A stretch of 53,625 nucleotides of DNA. Source: Planctomycetia bacterium. Its GTDB lineage: Bacteria; Planctomycetota; Planctomycetia; Pirellulales; Thermoguttaceae. Of the stretch, positions 18,101-26,102 are shown one piece after another. A program made the position numbers and the translations under genes. Below the pieces are notes generated by a model, which did not search any database, was not told the origin of the DNA, and saw only the letters and a program-made list of their open reading frames with translations. The DNA is taken from the NCBI GenBank assembly GCA_030527185.1, contig JAUNBF010000022.1, positions 1-53,625 of the forward strand. Direction: 5' to 3'. Each line of letters starts with the position of its first letter. Position 1 is the first letter of the stretch.

Positions 18101-19337
18101 GGAGATGGCGGCGGTGATGGTGGAAATGCGTCCCGACGAGGAGGGACTTTACTATCTCCATGTGGAGACGATTCGGAAACAGGTTTCCCCCCGAGAGATT
18201 GCCAAACAGGAAGAACATCGGCAGAAAATCGAGCGGTTGGAATCGGAGAATCGGGTTTTGCGTTCGTCGATCCGAGCGTGTGAGGCGGCGATGAAAGGGG
18301 GAGCGGAAGGTGCCAAAAAACGGGATTTGATGTTGCGGTTGGCGAAGCAGATGGAGATGGAGATCGAACTGCCGGGGGAAAAGCCGATTCGGAATCAGTT
18401 TGCTACGCAACGGCTCTATGAGACGGCGGTGGAAGGATACCGGCGTGCGATGGAGTCTCAGGAAAAAGTTTATCAGAATTTGTTGCTGCGAGCCAACGAA
18501 ATGGTGGCGGCACGGGAAAAAGATTTGGAATCGTTGCGATTTCAGGTGATTCCTGAGGATGGGGAACTCTCCCCCCGGGAAGAGGCCATCTGGGAACGTT
18601 TTCAGGCAGGTTGTCGGAAATTGGTGGTGGTTGTGGGGAGTGAGAGCGGTTTGGGAATGGCGGTTGGGGAGAGTCCCTTTGCCAAAGAGGAACTGGAAGA
18701 GGAAAAGCCTCTCAGGAAGAAAAAAGAGCGTGTTTCGGTGGAAGAAACGCATTTGCCTGCGGAAAGAAGTCCGTCGGGTCCTTTCCGGGAAGAGGCAAAA
18801 GAAACGTTTGCCGAAACGGAGGAGGAAGACCCCTTTGCGGCGGAAGATGTCCCGGAAACGGAGGGGAAAGAGGTGCCGGTGGAGAGGGGGAATCTGCCGG
18901 AGGGTGTGGATGTGCTGAATGTTTTATGGCATTTGGACGATACAGAGAATGCGACTCGACGGCAACTGGGACATGAAAAGGCACTCCTTCAGGTAGCGGT
19001 TTCTCCTGAGGAGCGAAAACATTGGGGAATTTTGGAGCAATATTACGCCGAAGCAGAAGTCCTTCAACACAACGGTGAGGAAGAGCGGGGAATGCGGGTG
19101 GAGAATGTGATTACCCGCAAAATTTCTCCGGTGGGGAAAATCGTTCCGACGACGAAAAAAGTGGCACTTTTGATTCGATTTTCCAAAAAATTGCCGGATG
19201 GCACGACGGGGCCGGTGGTGTTTCAGACAAATTGGTTTACAATAGAACCAATTCAGGACGGAAAACGTTATCGTGTGGAGGGAAAACTGGAACCGGAGAG
19301 TATCCAGGTTTTGGAAGAACGGTTGGATCGAGAATGA
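15174..19337 (+). CDS. Very large GAP1-like GTPase-associated membrane protein
   Basis: A 1387-residue protein. The N-terminus (MIQQLLLTHCTYG, then GYSVRSASL, and VGSYFAHTLVG near residue 105) looks like the GAP1-N2 domain of GTPase-associated protein 1, recognised from memory of the family pattern. A long helical region follows to about residue 735. One transmembrane helix lies at about 740-761 (AIVIGLGGLGVGLVATLLFFLLL), with basic residues on its N-terminal side, so the GAP1 part should be cytoplasmic. Beyond it come a proline/glutamate/lysine-rich linker (about 765-830), a coiled coil (about 1004-1090) and a second acidic linker, all predicted outside. Neighbours are the DO-GTPase-like gene and the kinase, fitting a GTPase/GAP pair. 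GAP activity is inference. Confidence 0.7.
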   Translation: MIQQLLLTHCTYGTSALERKKGEMARHPMGYSVRSASLEGERLREFFRRLERYVYYYLPVDMTAEEREFLSAETAPCRYVYLPTMDGGPALLNVVYRQKDTAGRVGSYFAHTLVGEKKGGEDWEKILALWKAPGWIEEDGDFLDYELPTLSRLEEMLEGREPAIQERVFLSYLQTEKDGDFWDPRNVIPPRWRKMSVECRREIFRKILRGFLKIRDDREGNLLLLAEPSMAALFFYGISLFVPRGVTRGLSFSTYEPQPQRGMTKLSATLLEHPEKNDLEEERYHGQAWVLNTWNGRCSEEGDSRDGYVAQIWNEFYTHGLPGVSRFCKNLESVGVRTAVDLTAMTKVGDVFSRIFSPQEENPLPYTLGELSIAKSPMAVAYLKRRTAEQVGTLSREEVMELVGTPGQSLILELLGTGSEKPEVQSGVQLLLANLQENQLSSWLRYAPVSEELVSKVLERWIRRNGGLPDDCVFLWQDAMTAIFSEVGKEGTLRKFVMPLVLVRLPEEILEDFYGQCAAEHGKEFLVALAAGVSFWMDRKGATHELVTQARQRLDHLVEQVPAAVFLELYRTYGCWFFQNYPGDSQRLGKKAAAWGDDILDRPAEIPALLNILNDVQDILPDVARRHVQNWKRLQETAMQVVILQGNAERKVGKASALEAACLAFAKNGRTVFEGIPWTGRLYGVLKEVFRGWTGEPFLPPGWMVHEQLNPKVEAYLRTGNWPAGKVGGWFASKRARQNAIVIGLGGLGVGLVATLLFFLLLGGEGAKKETEPPTVEVTAEKEREEKSTPPKPKKRVKQEEIPLPPPEKEDVLPEEPKPEAEPVEEETEENPDAWPFETTSQQTLAAWDALLKEVPPNASLAMTLRESGRGMVSTVDVQTLGKWHSRQMRGVRLEGGYLLFEETAFPFGENLPEGILPPVRRGKKEAKSEGALPRKHVLSEDELQEHSSGRVSMKEPMVLDIPGRRYTLPELAEALEMAAVMVEMRPDEEGLYYLHVETIRKQVSPREIAKQEEHRQKIERLESENRVLRSSIRACEAAMKGGAEGAKKRDLMLRLAKQMEMEIELPGEKPIRNQFATQRLYETAVEGYRRAMESQEKVYQNLLLRANEMVAAREKDLESLRFQVIPEDGELSPREEAIWERFQAGCRKLVVVVGSESGLGMAVGESPFAKEELEEEKPLRKKKERVSVEETHLPAERSPSGPFREEAKETFAETEEEDPFAAEDVPETEGKEVPVERGNLPEGVDVLNVLWHLDDTENATRRQLGHEKALLQVAVSPEERKHWGILEQYYAEAEVLQHNGEEERGMRVENVITRKISPVGKIVPTTKKVALLIRFSKKLPDGTTGPVVFQTNWFTIEPIQDGKRYRVEGKLEPESIQVLEERLDRE

Positions 19338-19350
19338 TGGTATTCCAAAG

Positions 19351-20880
19351 ATGAAACGTACGCTTTTTATTTTATTGTTAGCCTTGATGCCGTTGGGATT
19401 TTTGACGGTGGGAGCGCTCGTGGATTTCTTTTCTGTTCCTCCCCGACAGGTGCCCGACGATACGGAGTTGTTGCAGGAAGTTCGTCAGCAGGAACTTCAT
19501 TTTCGAGGGAAAATCCGTGCTGTTCCCGTGGCGGAAGAGGCGTTGATGGGGTTGGAATTGTTATTGCCCGCGACGGAGAATGTGGCGACCTTGCGGCGTC
19601 TGGCCGGTTTTCACCGATTGGGAGTGCCATTGGAACGTTGGAACCTCTGTTCACAGGATGTTTCCCGGTATCTGGAGTTGCTGTGGGGATTTCGCGGGAA
19701 GGAAGTTCCTCCACTGAAACGGACGTTGGAAGATTTTCAGGCATTTCGGAAAGAGGCCGTGGAGCATTTTCCCGAAAATAGTCAGAAAGTGGTTCGGCTT
19801 CTGGAATTGCAGGAAGAGGACTTTCAGGAACGTGTGACGAAAGCGGAAAAGAATGCCGAGGCGGGAAATTTGCTGGCGGAGGCTCGCAACAGTTTCGATT
19901 TGGAGCGGTACGCCCTCTGTCGGGACAAGTGCAATACGCTTTTGGCCGATTACCAGGAGGTTTTGGAAGATACGGTGCGACTTTCCGTGATTCGGCTCAA
20001 GGCACGTGCGGAAGTCCACGCCGGGACAGATCAGTTGGGGGAAATGAAGCTGAAAAGTGGTTCGCCGGAGGAACGCCTTGAGAAAATGCAAGGTTTTCTG
20101 GCCTCTCTGGAAGAGGTCGGCGTGGAACATTTGAATGAGGAAGAACGGCAGCAATTCGCATCGCTTGAAAAAGAAACGCGGCAATTGCGGCTCCAAATCA
20201 CGTCGGAAAAAGCGTGGGACGAAATTCAGCGTCAGGTGGGGGATTTGGGAAAATCGACACCGGGGGGGATTCCCGGACTGCTGGAAACGGCGGCAGGTAT
20301 TTGTCGGCAGATGGATGAGTTGGCGGTGTCGGTGAAAGAGGATGGGGAGGATTCGCTCCGTCAGGCTCAGGAAAAGGAGATTCGCACCCAGTATCAGCGA
20401 ATTCAAACGATCGTCCGAAAGCGGATTTTGGAGGGGGTGCCTGCCAGGAAGTCGTCGGTGGATGCGCATTTGGAAGAGGTTGCTTTGCAAAATGGCACGT
20501 TGTTGCAGGGATTTTTCCGCGACGTGAAAGAGGATGGAAAAATCGTCGGTTACAAATGCTATCCCAGTCGGGCGGAGTGGGAAAATCCAACCGTTTCGGT
20601 GGGAACGTACGAGGTTTCGGAATTTCAGGGCAAACCTCGTCTGGCACTGGAAAATCGGCTCGTTCAGGAATACGCGGAGTTGCGGAAGGGAGTTCAGGAA
20701 CATTTTGCCGAGCGTGGAGCGTGGGTCGAGTTCCAGAATGGCTGCCAGAAAATGGAGAAACAACTCAAAAAATATTCCGGTTCGTCTCCCCTTTCGTTTC
20801 GGAAAGAAATTGCCACCGCCAAAGTGGTGTTGGACGAGGAACATTGGCGTTGGCTGAACAAAATTTATACAACACCCTGA
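19351..20880 (+). CDS. Membrane-anchored helical protein of the GTPase operon, unknown function
   Basis: A 509-residue protein that I do not recognise. One hydrophobic segment near the N-terminus (FILLLALMPLGFLTVGALVDFF, after a KR pair) is a signal anchor; the rest is highly charged and helical, rich in E, R, Q and L, with coiled-coil stretches. It is therefore predicted to be mostly outside the cytoplasmic membrane. The ATG at 19351 lies 13 bases after the GAP1-like stop, with a weak ribosome binding site; the longer open frame from 19273 would overlap that gene. Tight spacing suggests that it works with the outer part of the GAP1-like protein, for example as a scaffold; this is inference only. 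Confidence 0.75.
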   Translation: MKRTLFILLLALMPLGFLTVGALVDFFSVPPRQVPDDTELLQEVRQQELHFRGKIRAVPVAEEALMGLELLLPATENVATLRRLAGFHRLGVPLERWNLCSQDVSRYLELLWGFRGKEVPPLKRTLEDFQAFRKEAVEHFPENSQKVVRLLELQEEDFQERVTKAEKNAEAGNLLAEARNSFDLERYALCRDKCNTLLADYQEVLEDTVRLSVIRLKARAEVHAGTDQLGEMKLKSGSPEERLEKMQGFLASLEEVGVEHLNEEERQQFASLEKETRQLRLQITSEKAWDEIQRQVGDLGKSTPGGIPGLLETAAGICRQMDELAVSVKEDGEDSLRQAQEKEIRTQYQRIQTIVRKRILEGVPARKSSVDAHLEEVALQNGTLLQGFFRDVKEDGKIVGYKCYPSRAEWENPTVSVGTYEVSEFQGKPRLALENRLVQEYAELRKGVQEHFAERGAWVEFQNGCQKMEKQLKKYSGSSPLSFRKEIATAKVVLDEEHWRWLNKIYTTP

Positions 20881-20944
20881 AAAAAGGGAATACTATTTTT
20901 ATCGATTCCAGAATGGATTGGTGGTTTTATTTTAAGGTTATCTC

Positions 20945-21802
20945 ATGGCTTATACACAGGAAATCAGTCGTCACAACAAAGCATGTTTTCTTTTTCTTTT
21001 GGATCAGTCGTATTCGATGGAAGAACCGTTGGGAGCTTCGCAGAATCGTAAATGCGACGAATTGGTGGCGGCCATCAACGGATGGTTGCAAAATATGGCG
21101 ATTCGCGCCAGTGGTGATCAAGGGATTAAGGATTGGATGGATATTGGGGTTTTGGGTTATCGCACGGATCAGCGGGGGATGCCGATTATTGAGTCAGCAT
21201 TGCGTGGGCCGTTGGCTGGTCGGTCGATTGTGTCGATTTGCGACATTGGGATGAATCCGATTCGGATCGATCAGCGAATGCAGTTTATTCCCGATGAGGA
21301 GACGGGAGAGGTGATTCAGATTCCGTGCGAAGTGCCGATTTGGATTGATCCGGTGGCGGAGGGGGGGACGCCGATGTGCCACATGTTTTACCATGCCAAA
21401 GAATTGTTGTCCGTCTGGATTCAGGAGCATCCCTACAGTTTTCCACCGATTGTCGTCCATATTACGGATGGTGAGTCGCAGGACGGCGACCCGATTCCCA
21501 TTGCCCAGGAGTTGACGCAATTGGCCACACAGGATGGGAATGTTTTGCTGTTCAACTGTCACCTTTCGATGATGGCCTCCGATTCGTTCATGTTTCCCGC
21601 CACGCCTGCCGGATTGCCGGATCAGTTGGCGTATGCTCTTTTTGAAATGTCGAGTATTTTGCCGGAATCGTTTTATCATCACGCGGTGATGGAGGGTTTC
21701 CCCTTACAACCGGGCGCTCGCGGGATGGCGTTCAATGCCGATATGGTTTGCCTGATTCAGTTTTTGAATATGGGTACGCAGGCGGCACCGGGATTGCGAT
21801 AA
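20945..21802 (+). CDS. vWA protein, TerY-like, intact MIDAS
   Basis: A 285-residue von Willebrand factor A protein without signal peptide. The metal-ion-dependent adhesion site looks complete: D20-x-S22-x-S24 (DQSYS), T142 in EGGTPM and D175 in ITDGES. Such single-domain vWA proteins are the TerY component of kinase/vWA/PP2C triads, where they are thought to be phosphorylated scaffolds. The ATG at 20945 follows AAGG; a 64-base AT-rich gap separates it from the upstream gene. It shares operon and probable partners with the next gene, which has two altered vWA domains. Confidence 0.88.
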   Translation: MAYTQEISRHNKACFLFLLDQSYSMEEPLGASQNRKCDELVAAINGWLQNMAIRASGDQGIKDWMDIGVLGYRTDQRGMPIIESALRGPLAGRSIVSICDIGMNPIRIDQRMQFIPDEETGEVIQIPCEVPIWIDPVAEGGTPMCHMFYHAKELLSVWIQEHPYSFPPIVVHITDGESQDGDPIPIAQELTQLATQDGNVLLFNCHLSMMASDSFMFPATPAGLPDQLAYALFEMSSILPESFYHHAVMEGFPLQPGARGMAFNADMVCLIQFLNMGTQAAPGLR

Positions 21803-21880
21803 GGTTGATTTGGACAGAGGTGTACGGTGTTGTTCGTTTCCAGTACGGGAAGATAGCCTTGGGGAAGAGAGTGTGCCGGG

Positions 21881-23695
21881 ATGAGTAAAGCATGTGTCGT
21901 TTTTTTAATGGATGAATCGTCTCTCTTGCAGCAACGTATGGTGGAAAGTACGAAAAGCAAGGCGGAAGTGATATGCACGGCCATCAATTCCACCCTCCGC
22001 CAGATTGCCGAAGGTTTTCCGATGGATGTTGCGTTGATTGGTTATCACCTTTCCGAAACGGGAGAGCCGGAAGTCGCGTCCCGGTGGGGAGGCGTTTTCT
22101 CGCAACGAGTCTGGGTTTCCACGGAAGATCTGCCGCAAAATCCGTTGAGTGTGGAAGTTCGGACGAAGCATGTCGTCGATCCGGTGACGAAGAACGTGGG
22201 AGAGATTCCGGTCGATTTTCCAATCTGGGTCGAGCCGAGAATGTCGGGGGGGGATTTGCCGCGTCGGAAGGCATTTGCGTATGTGGCCGACCTTTTGGCC
22301 CAGCGTGTGGAAAATACGCAGTTGGTGGCACCGCCATTGGTCGTCAGTTTTTTGCGTGACCTCACCCCTGCGGATTCGGTTGCGGAAGCTGCGGCAGTTT
22401 TGGGGCAAGTCCCTTCGGTCTGGGGATTTCCGATTTTGTACCAGTTTCATGCCGGGACGAATGCCAATGTGCCGGCAATCAAGTATCCTTCGTCGCCGCA
22501 ATTTTTGCCTCCAGGGGCGATTCAGGAGATGTTTTATGCGTGCAGTCCACTCGATGAGGCGACGCGGCAGTTGCTGTTGCAGAACCAGGAAGTGCCATTG
22601 CCGGGTGCGAAAGGGCTGGTTTATAATGGCCGTACGATCGATTTGCTGCGGTTTATGAATACGGTGAAGGGATACCAGAAAATGGCCGAAACGATGGCGG
22701 CCAACCCTGCTGTTTCGTCGGGAAATGGCGGTGAGGATTCCTGGGATTTGGGAAATTCTTCGGATTTACCTGCTTTTTCGCCAGAGACGGACACGGAACT
22801 CGAAGAAGAAGTGGTAGCCGAAGCCGAAATGCCGAAAATTCCCGAAGGTTACACCTTTTGCTGCCAGCCATTGCCGGAAAACAAGCCGATTCGCGAGTCG
22901 GAAACGTTGGGGGCGAGGGACATTCTGGTGATTTTGCTGGTGGATCGATCCGTTTCGGATTTGACGTATCGCCCCGCACTGGATGCCTGGGAGAAGCGGG
23001 CGAACAAGACGGCATTTATGCTGGGGGAACTGGCGCGGCGCGGACGGGGACGGTACGATGTTTCGCTGATTTATTACGGGGAAGAGACATCGGGAACGCG
23101 GGTGGAGACCGATTTGCTGGGAGAAGAATTTGCGGCAGATAACTCTCTGGTGGAGAGTGCCGGAAAAGTGGAAACGACGACGATTCAGATTCCCAATGGA
23201 ATTGGAGGATTGATTTCCCTGCCACGTAAAAAACTCTGGTTTGCGGAGGCGAATCCGACACTTCGTAGCGACCCCGTTCCCGCTTTTGGGCAGATTGCGG
23301 AGGTGATTCGGCTCTGGAACCGGAAACGTCCGGCGAAATGGTTGCAGCCGTTGGTTCTGCATATTACCGGAGGGGATTTTCAGCGAAATCGAATGGACGA
23401 GGCTCGGCGGCAACTGGTTTCGGAAGATTTGCCACCGGTATGGTTGTGCCACTGGATTTTTACGGAACGTCCGCACGTCGGGGTTTGTTGCCCAAGCGAT
23501 CCATTTTTTACGGAAGAGGAATTGCTGAAAGAACTCTGGCAGTGGAGCGATCCTTTGCCGGGACGGGAAATTCTGGCCGGAATCCGTCCGGGAATTCACG
23601 CGGAATCACGAGGTTTGATGGTGAATATGAATTTTGACATTTTGTTTGAAGTCATCGATACGATGGCCTCCCGATGTCATGGGTTGGAGGGATGA
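21881..23695 (+). CDS. Tandem vWA protein with degenerate MIDAS sites
   Basis: A 604-residue protein with two vWA-like domains joined by an acidic linker (about residues 265-320). In the first, the MIDAS start is DESSL (D11, S13, then L15 instead of serine) and the usual TDGE segment reads LRDLTP. In the second, D355-R-S-V-S is intact but the later ITDG motif reads ITGG. Metal binding is therefore doubtful in the first and weakened in the second, which suggests a structural or inhibitory copy of the preceding vWA protein. The ATG at 21881 has GGGGAAGAGAG about nine bases upstream. Its stop overlaps the ATGA region at the start of the PP2C gene, suggesting translational coupling. Confidence 0.82.
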   Translation: MSKACVVFLMDESSLLQQRMVESTKSKAEVICTAINSTLRQIAEGFPMDVALIGYHLSETGEPEVASRWGGVFSQRVWVSTEDLPQNPLSVEVRTKHVVDPVTKNVGEIPVDFPIWVEPRMSGGDLPRRKAFAYVADLLAQRVENTQLVAPPLVVSFLRDLTPADSVAEAAAVLGQVPSVWGFPILYQFHAGTNANVPAIKYPSSPQFLPPGAIQEMFYACSPLDEATRQLLLQNQEVPLPGAKGLVYNGRTIDLLRFMNTVKGYQKMAETMAANPAVSSGNGGEDSWDLGNSSDLPAFSPETDTELEEEVVAEAEMPKIPEGYTFCCQPLPENKPIRESETLGARDILVILLVDRSVSDLTYRPALDAWEKRANKTAFMLGELARRGRGRYDVSLIYYGEETSGTRVETDLLGEEFAADNSLVESAGKVETTTIQIPNGIGGLISLPRKKLWFAEANPTLRSDPVPAFGQIAEVIRLWNRKRPAKWLQPLVLHITGGDFQRNRMDEARRQLVSEDLPPVWLCHWIFTERPHVGVCCPSDPFFTEEELLKELWQWSDPLPGREILAGIRPGIHAESRGLMVNMNFDILFEVIDTMASRCHGLEG

Positions 23696-23697
23696 GG

Positions 23698-25071
23698 ATG
23701 AAGGTATTTCAAAGTCGGGCGTTTTCCTATGCCAAAGACCCGGAACACGCGGAGCAGAATCAGGACGCGTTTCAGTTGGATGCCGACCGTGGAATGGCGG
23801 TGATTGCGGACGGCGTTTCTTCCGCTATTTTTTCGGCGGCCTGGGCCGATTTGTTGACTCGAAAAGTGTTGGAAGAGTGGCCGAATCCTGAGAATGGAGA
23901 ACGTTTTGCCCAATGGTTACAGGCTCGGCGTCGAGAGTGGTTTCAGGGAATCGATACCACGAATCTGGCCTGGTTCCAGCGTCCGAAACTGGCGACGGGA
24001 GCGTTTTCGACGTTGTTGTGGGTACGACTGGAACCCTGTGCGCCGCCGGAGGAGGGGGAGCCGGAGTGGGATTGGGTGGAAACGCTGGCTCCAGGGCGAA
24101 AATGCTACCGAATGACGGGGTATGCGATTGGGGACAGTTGCCTTTTTCATCTGCGTCCGGGGAAACCTGCGACAGGAAGTTTCGATGGAACCGATTTGCT
24201 GAAAGTGATTCCGGTGGAGAAATCGGAAGATTTTGAGGAATCTCCGGTCGTTTTGGGGAGTGCCGATTTGGGCAAGGATGCGTTTCTGGAATTTCACCCG
24301 ATTCAACGGATTGTGCAGGAAGGGGACTGGGTGATTCTGGCCACCGACGCTGTGGCGCAATGGGCACTACGCTGTTATGAGGCGGGCGTCAATCCCAATT
24401 GGGAAGGTTTTTGGGAACTCTCAATGCGGGAATTTGCCCAGGAAATGGATCAAATGCGGAGTGTGGGGGAAATCCGCTACGACGATGCGACGCTTGCTTT
24501 GCTGCGAATGGGTGTGGAGGTGAATGGGGCAGTATCCCGGGAAGTGGAGCAATTTCAGGAAATTTCGCCCGCTTTTTCGGAAGAATATCCTCCTGAAATA
24601 CCTGAAATGACGCAGGAAGAGGAGACTTGGGAAGAAGCGGTGCCGAAAGAACGGGAAATACGTCCCGAACCGGTCATTTCTCCCGTTTTTCCATCCCACA
24701 CTTCTGCTGAAATGCCGAAAAAGTCGCTGACCGAACGTCTTTCCGGGGAGCCATGGGAACCGTGGATTGAAAAAAGTGGCGAAGTGGGAAATCGGATTGC
24801 GGAAAAGGCACAACAGTGGCAGGAACAGGGAACGGCCATGGCGGAAAATGTCGGCGAAAAAATCAGCGACGGAATGAATAAACTGGGAGAAAAAACGCAC
24901 GAAATGCTGGAAGCGGCCAAACCGAAAATGCGTAATGCCATGAAACAGTTTTGGGGATTTTTCAAGAAAGAAGAGGCGACGGAAGAAGAGGAACCGGAGG
25001 AAAAGCCGGAGCCGAAAGTGGTGCGACAGATCGATCCGAATCGGAAACGGTTCTACCGCCCGAAAGATTGA
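23698..25071 (+). CDS. PP2C-family serine/threonine phosphatase with long C-terminal tail
   Basis: A 457-residue phosphatase. PP2C motifs are clear: QNQDAF (metal-binding D23), VIADGVSS (D38-G39), EGDWVILATDAVAQ (near residue 210) and YDDATLALL (near 265). After the catalytic core (about residues 1-275) comes a low-complexity, proline- and glutamate-rich tail, an amphipathic helical region (about 360-420) and a basic end. The ATG at 23698 has GGAGG seven bases upstream; an ATG at 23692 overlaps the previous stop. Last gene of the operon. It is expected to reverse phosphorylation by the kinase at 12664. Convergent with the DUF1559 gene 26 bases downstream. Confidence 0.88.
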   Translation: MKVFQSRAFSYAKDPEHAEQNQDAFQLDADRGMAVIADGVSSAIFSAAWADLLTRKVLEEWPNPENGERFAQWLQARRREWFQGIDTTNLAWFQRPKLATGAFSTLLWVRLEPCAPPEEGEPEWDWVETLAPGRKCYRMTGYAIGDSCLFHLRPGKPATGSFDGTDLLKVIPVEKSEDFEESPVVLGSADLGKDAFLEFHPIQRIVQEGDWVILATDAVAQWALRCYEAGVNPNWEGFWELSMREFAQEMDQMRSVGEIRYDDATLALLRMGVEVNGAVSREVEQFQEISPAFSEEYPPEIPEMTQEEETWEEAVPKEREIRPEPVISPVFPSHTSAEMPKKSLTERLSGEPWEPWIEKSGEVGNRIAEKAQQWQEQGTAMAENVGEKISDGMNKLGEKTHEMLEAAKPKMRNAMKQFWGFFKKEEATEEEEPEEKPEPKVVRQIDPNRKRFYRPKD

Positions 25072-25097
25072 TTTTTCCGGCTGCCAGCAAAGGTGGT

Positions 25098-26090
25098 TTA
25101 GAATTGGATGGCGGTAAACTGATTGTTGTAATATCCGCCATCGTTTCGGAATCCCAGACAATAATGGACGGCATTGGAAATGGTGTACGGAATCCTCTGA
25201 ACGGAACCGTCGCAAAAGGCCATTCCCAAACTGCCCGCGTGGGTGCTTCCGAAAATGCCGGAACCTTCCTCGAATCCCATGCGATCCTGACGCGGCAACA
25301 ATGTCGCATGACGTGCGGTATGGATGGCCAGTGGCTGGTAGACGCTCCAGCCATCATGAATGACCGCCAGCGTTTCGTAAGCCTCTGGCTGAACGTATTT
25401 TTCGCCTAAAAGGTAGGTTTGGGAGGTTCCGTCCGAAATTTCGCTGTTGGTCACGGCACTGCGTCGAAAAAGAAGCCCGGTGGGATCCAATTCTCCTTCT
25501 CCCGCCGCCTTTCTCCACCAGGCCTCGGTTTGGGAGGCACAATCGCTGATGCTGGAACATTGGTTTTTGTACAAAGCGTTGTAGGCCTGACTTCCGGTAT
25601 TTCCACCGTAATCCGACTTGGCGGAGTAGCCCGTGTTCGTCCCATTGTACAGGCTTGTTTTTCCGTACAAGGGATAAATTTTGGGACTTCGCCGGGAGGG
25701 GCAGTGGTACATCGCCAGGGGTGTCGCCATACGGGTCGCGTTGGCCGTCTTCTTTTCTTGCGCAGTTCCGCCCGCTCCCAACTGAAAAAGGGCATCCTGT
25801 TCGATAAAAGGGAGAATTGAAAATGTCCAGTTGCCCGGTTGATTGACCCCCAGTCCCTGATCCGGGTCTCCCAGCCACTGGAATCCCCAGCCACCCGACG
25901 GATACGCCCCGGTGAGCGTTTCGTGATTCAGGCACGCCAGCCCCATTTGCCGCAGGTGGTTGCTGCACTGGATCGTTCTGGCCGCTTCCCGCGCCTGCTG
26001 GACCGCCGGGAGCAAAAGCCCGACGAGCATTCCGATGATGGCAATGACGACCAGAAGTTCCACTAAAGTAAACCCGTTACGACTTCGCAT
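25098..26090 (-). CDS. DUF1559 protein with pseudopilin-like N-terminus (second copy)
   Basis: A 330-residue DUF1559 protein. The prepilin-type motif GFTLVELLVVIAIIGMLVG is at residues 6-24, QQAREAAR follows, then SNHLRQMGLACLNHE, and near the C-terminus HAGSLGMAFCDGSV. The ATG at 26090 has GAGGG seven bases upstream. It follows the PEP-CTERM gene by 12 bases, exactly as the first DUF1559 gene follows its PEP-CTERM gene. The pair is therefore a repeated two-gene cassette. Function unknown; the N-terminus suggests processing by a prepilin peptidase. Confidence 0.93.
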   Translation of the reverse strand: MRSRNGFTLVELLVVIAIIGMLVGLLLPAVQQAREAARTIQCSNHLRQMGLACLNHETLTGAYPSGGWGFQWLGDPDQGLGVNQPGNWTFSILPFIEQDALFQLGAGGTAQEKKTANATRMATPLAMYHCPSRRSPKIYPLYGKTSLYNGTNTGYSAKSDYGGNTGSQAYNALYKNQCSSISDCASQTEAWWRKAAGEGELDPTGLLFRRSAVTNSEISDGTSQTYLLGEKYVQPEAYETLAVIHDGWSVYQPLAIHTARHATLLPRQDRMGFEEGSGIFGSTHAGSLGMAFCDGSVQRIPYTISNAVHYCLGFRNDGGYYNNQFTAIQF

Positions 26091-26102
26091 AAAACCCTCA
26101 TT

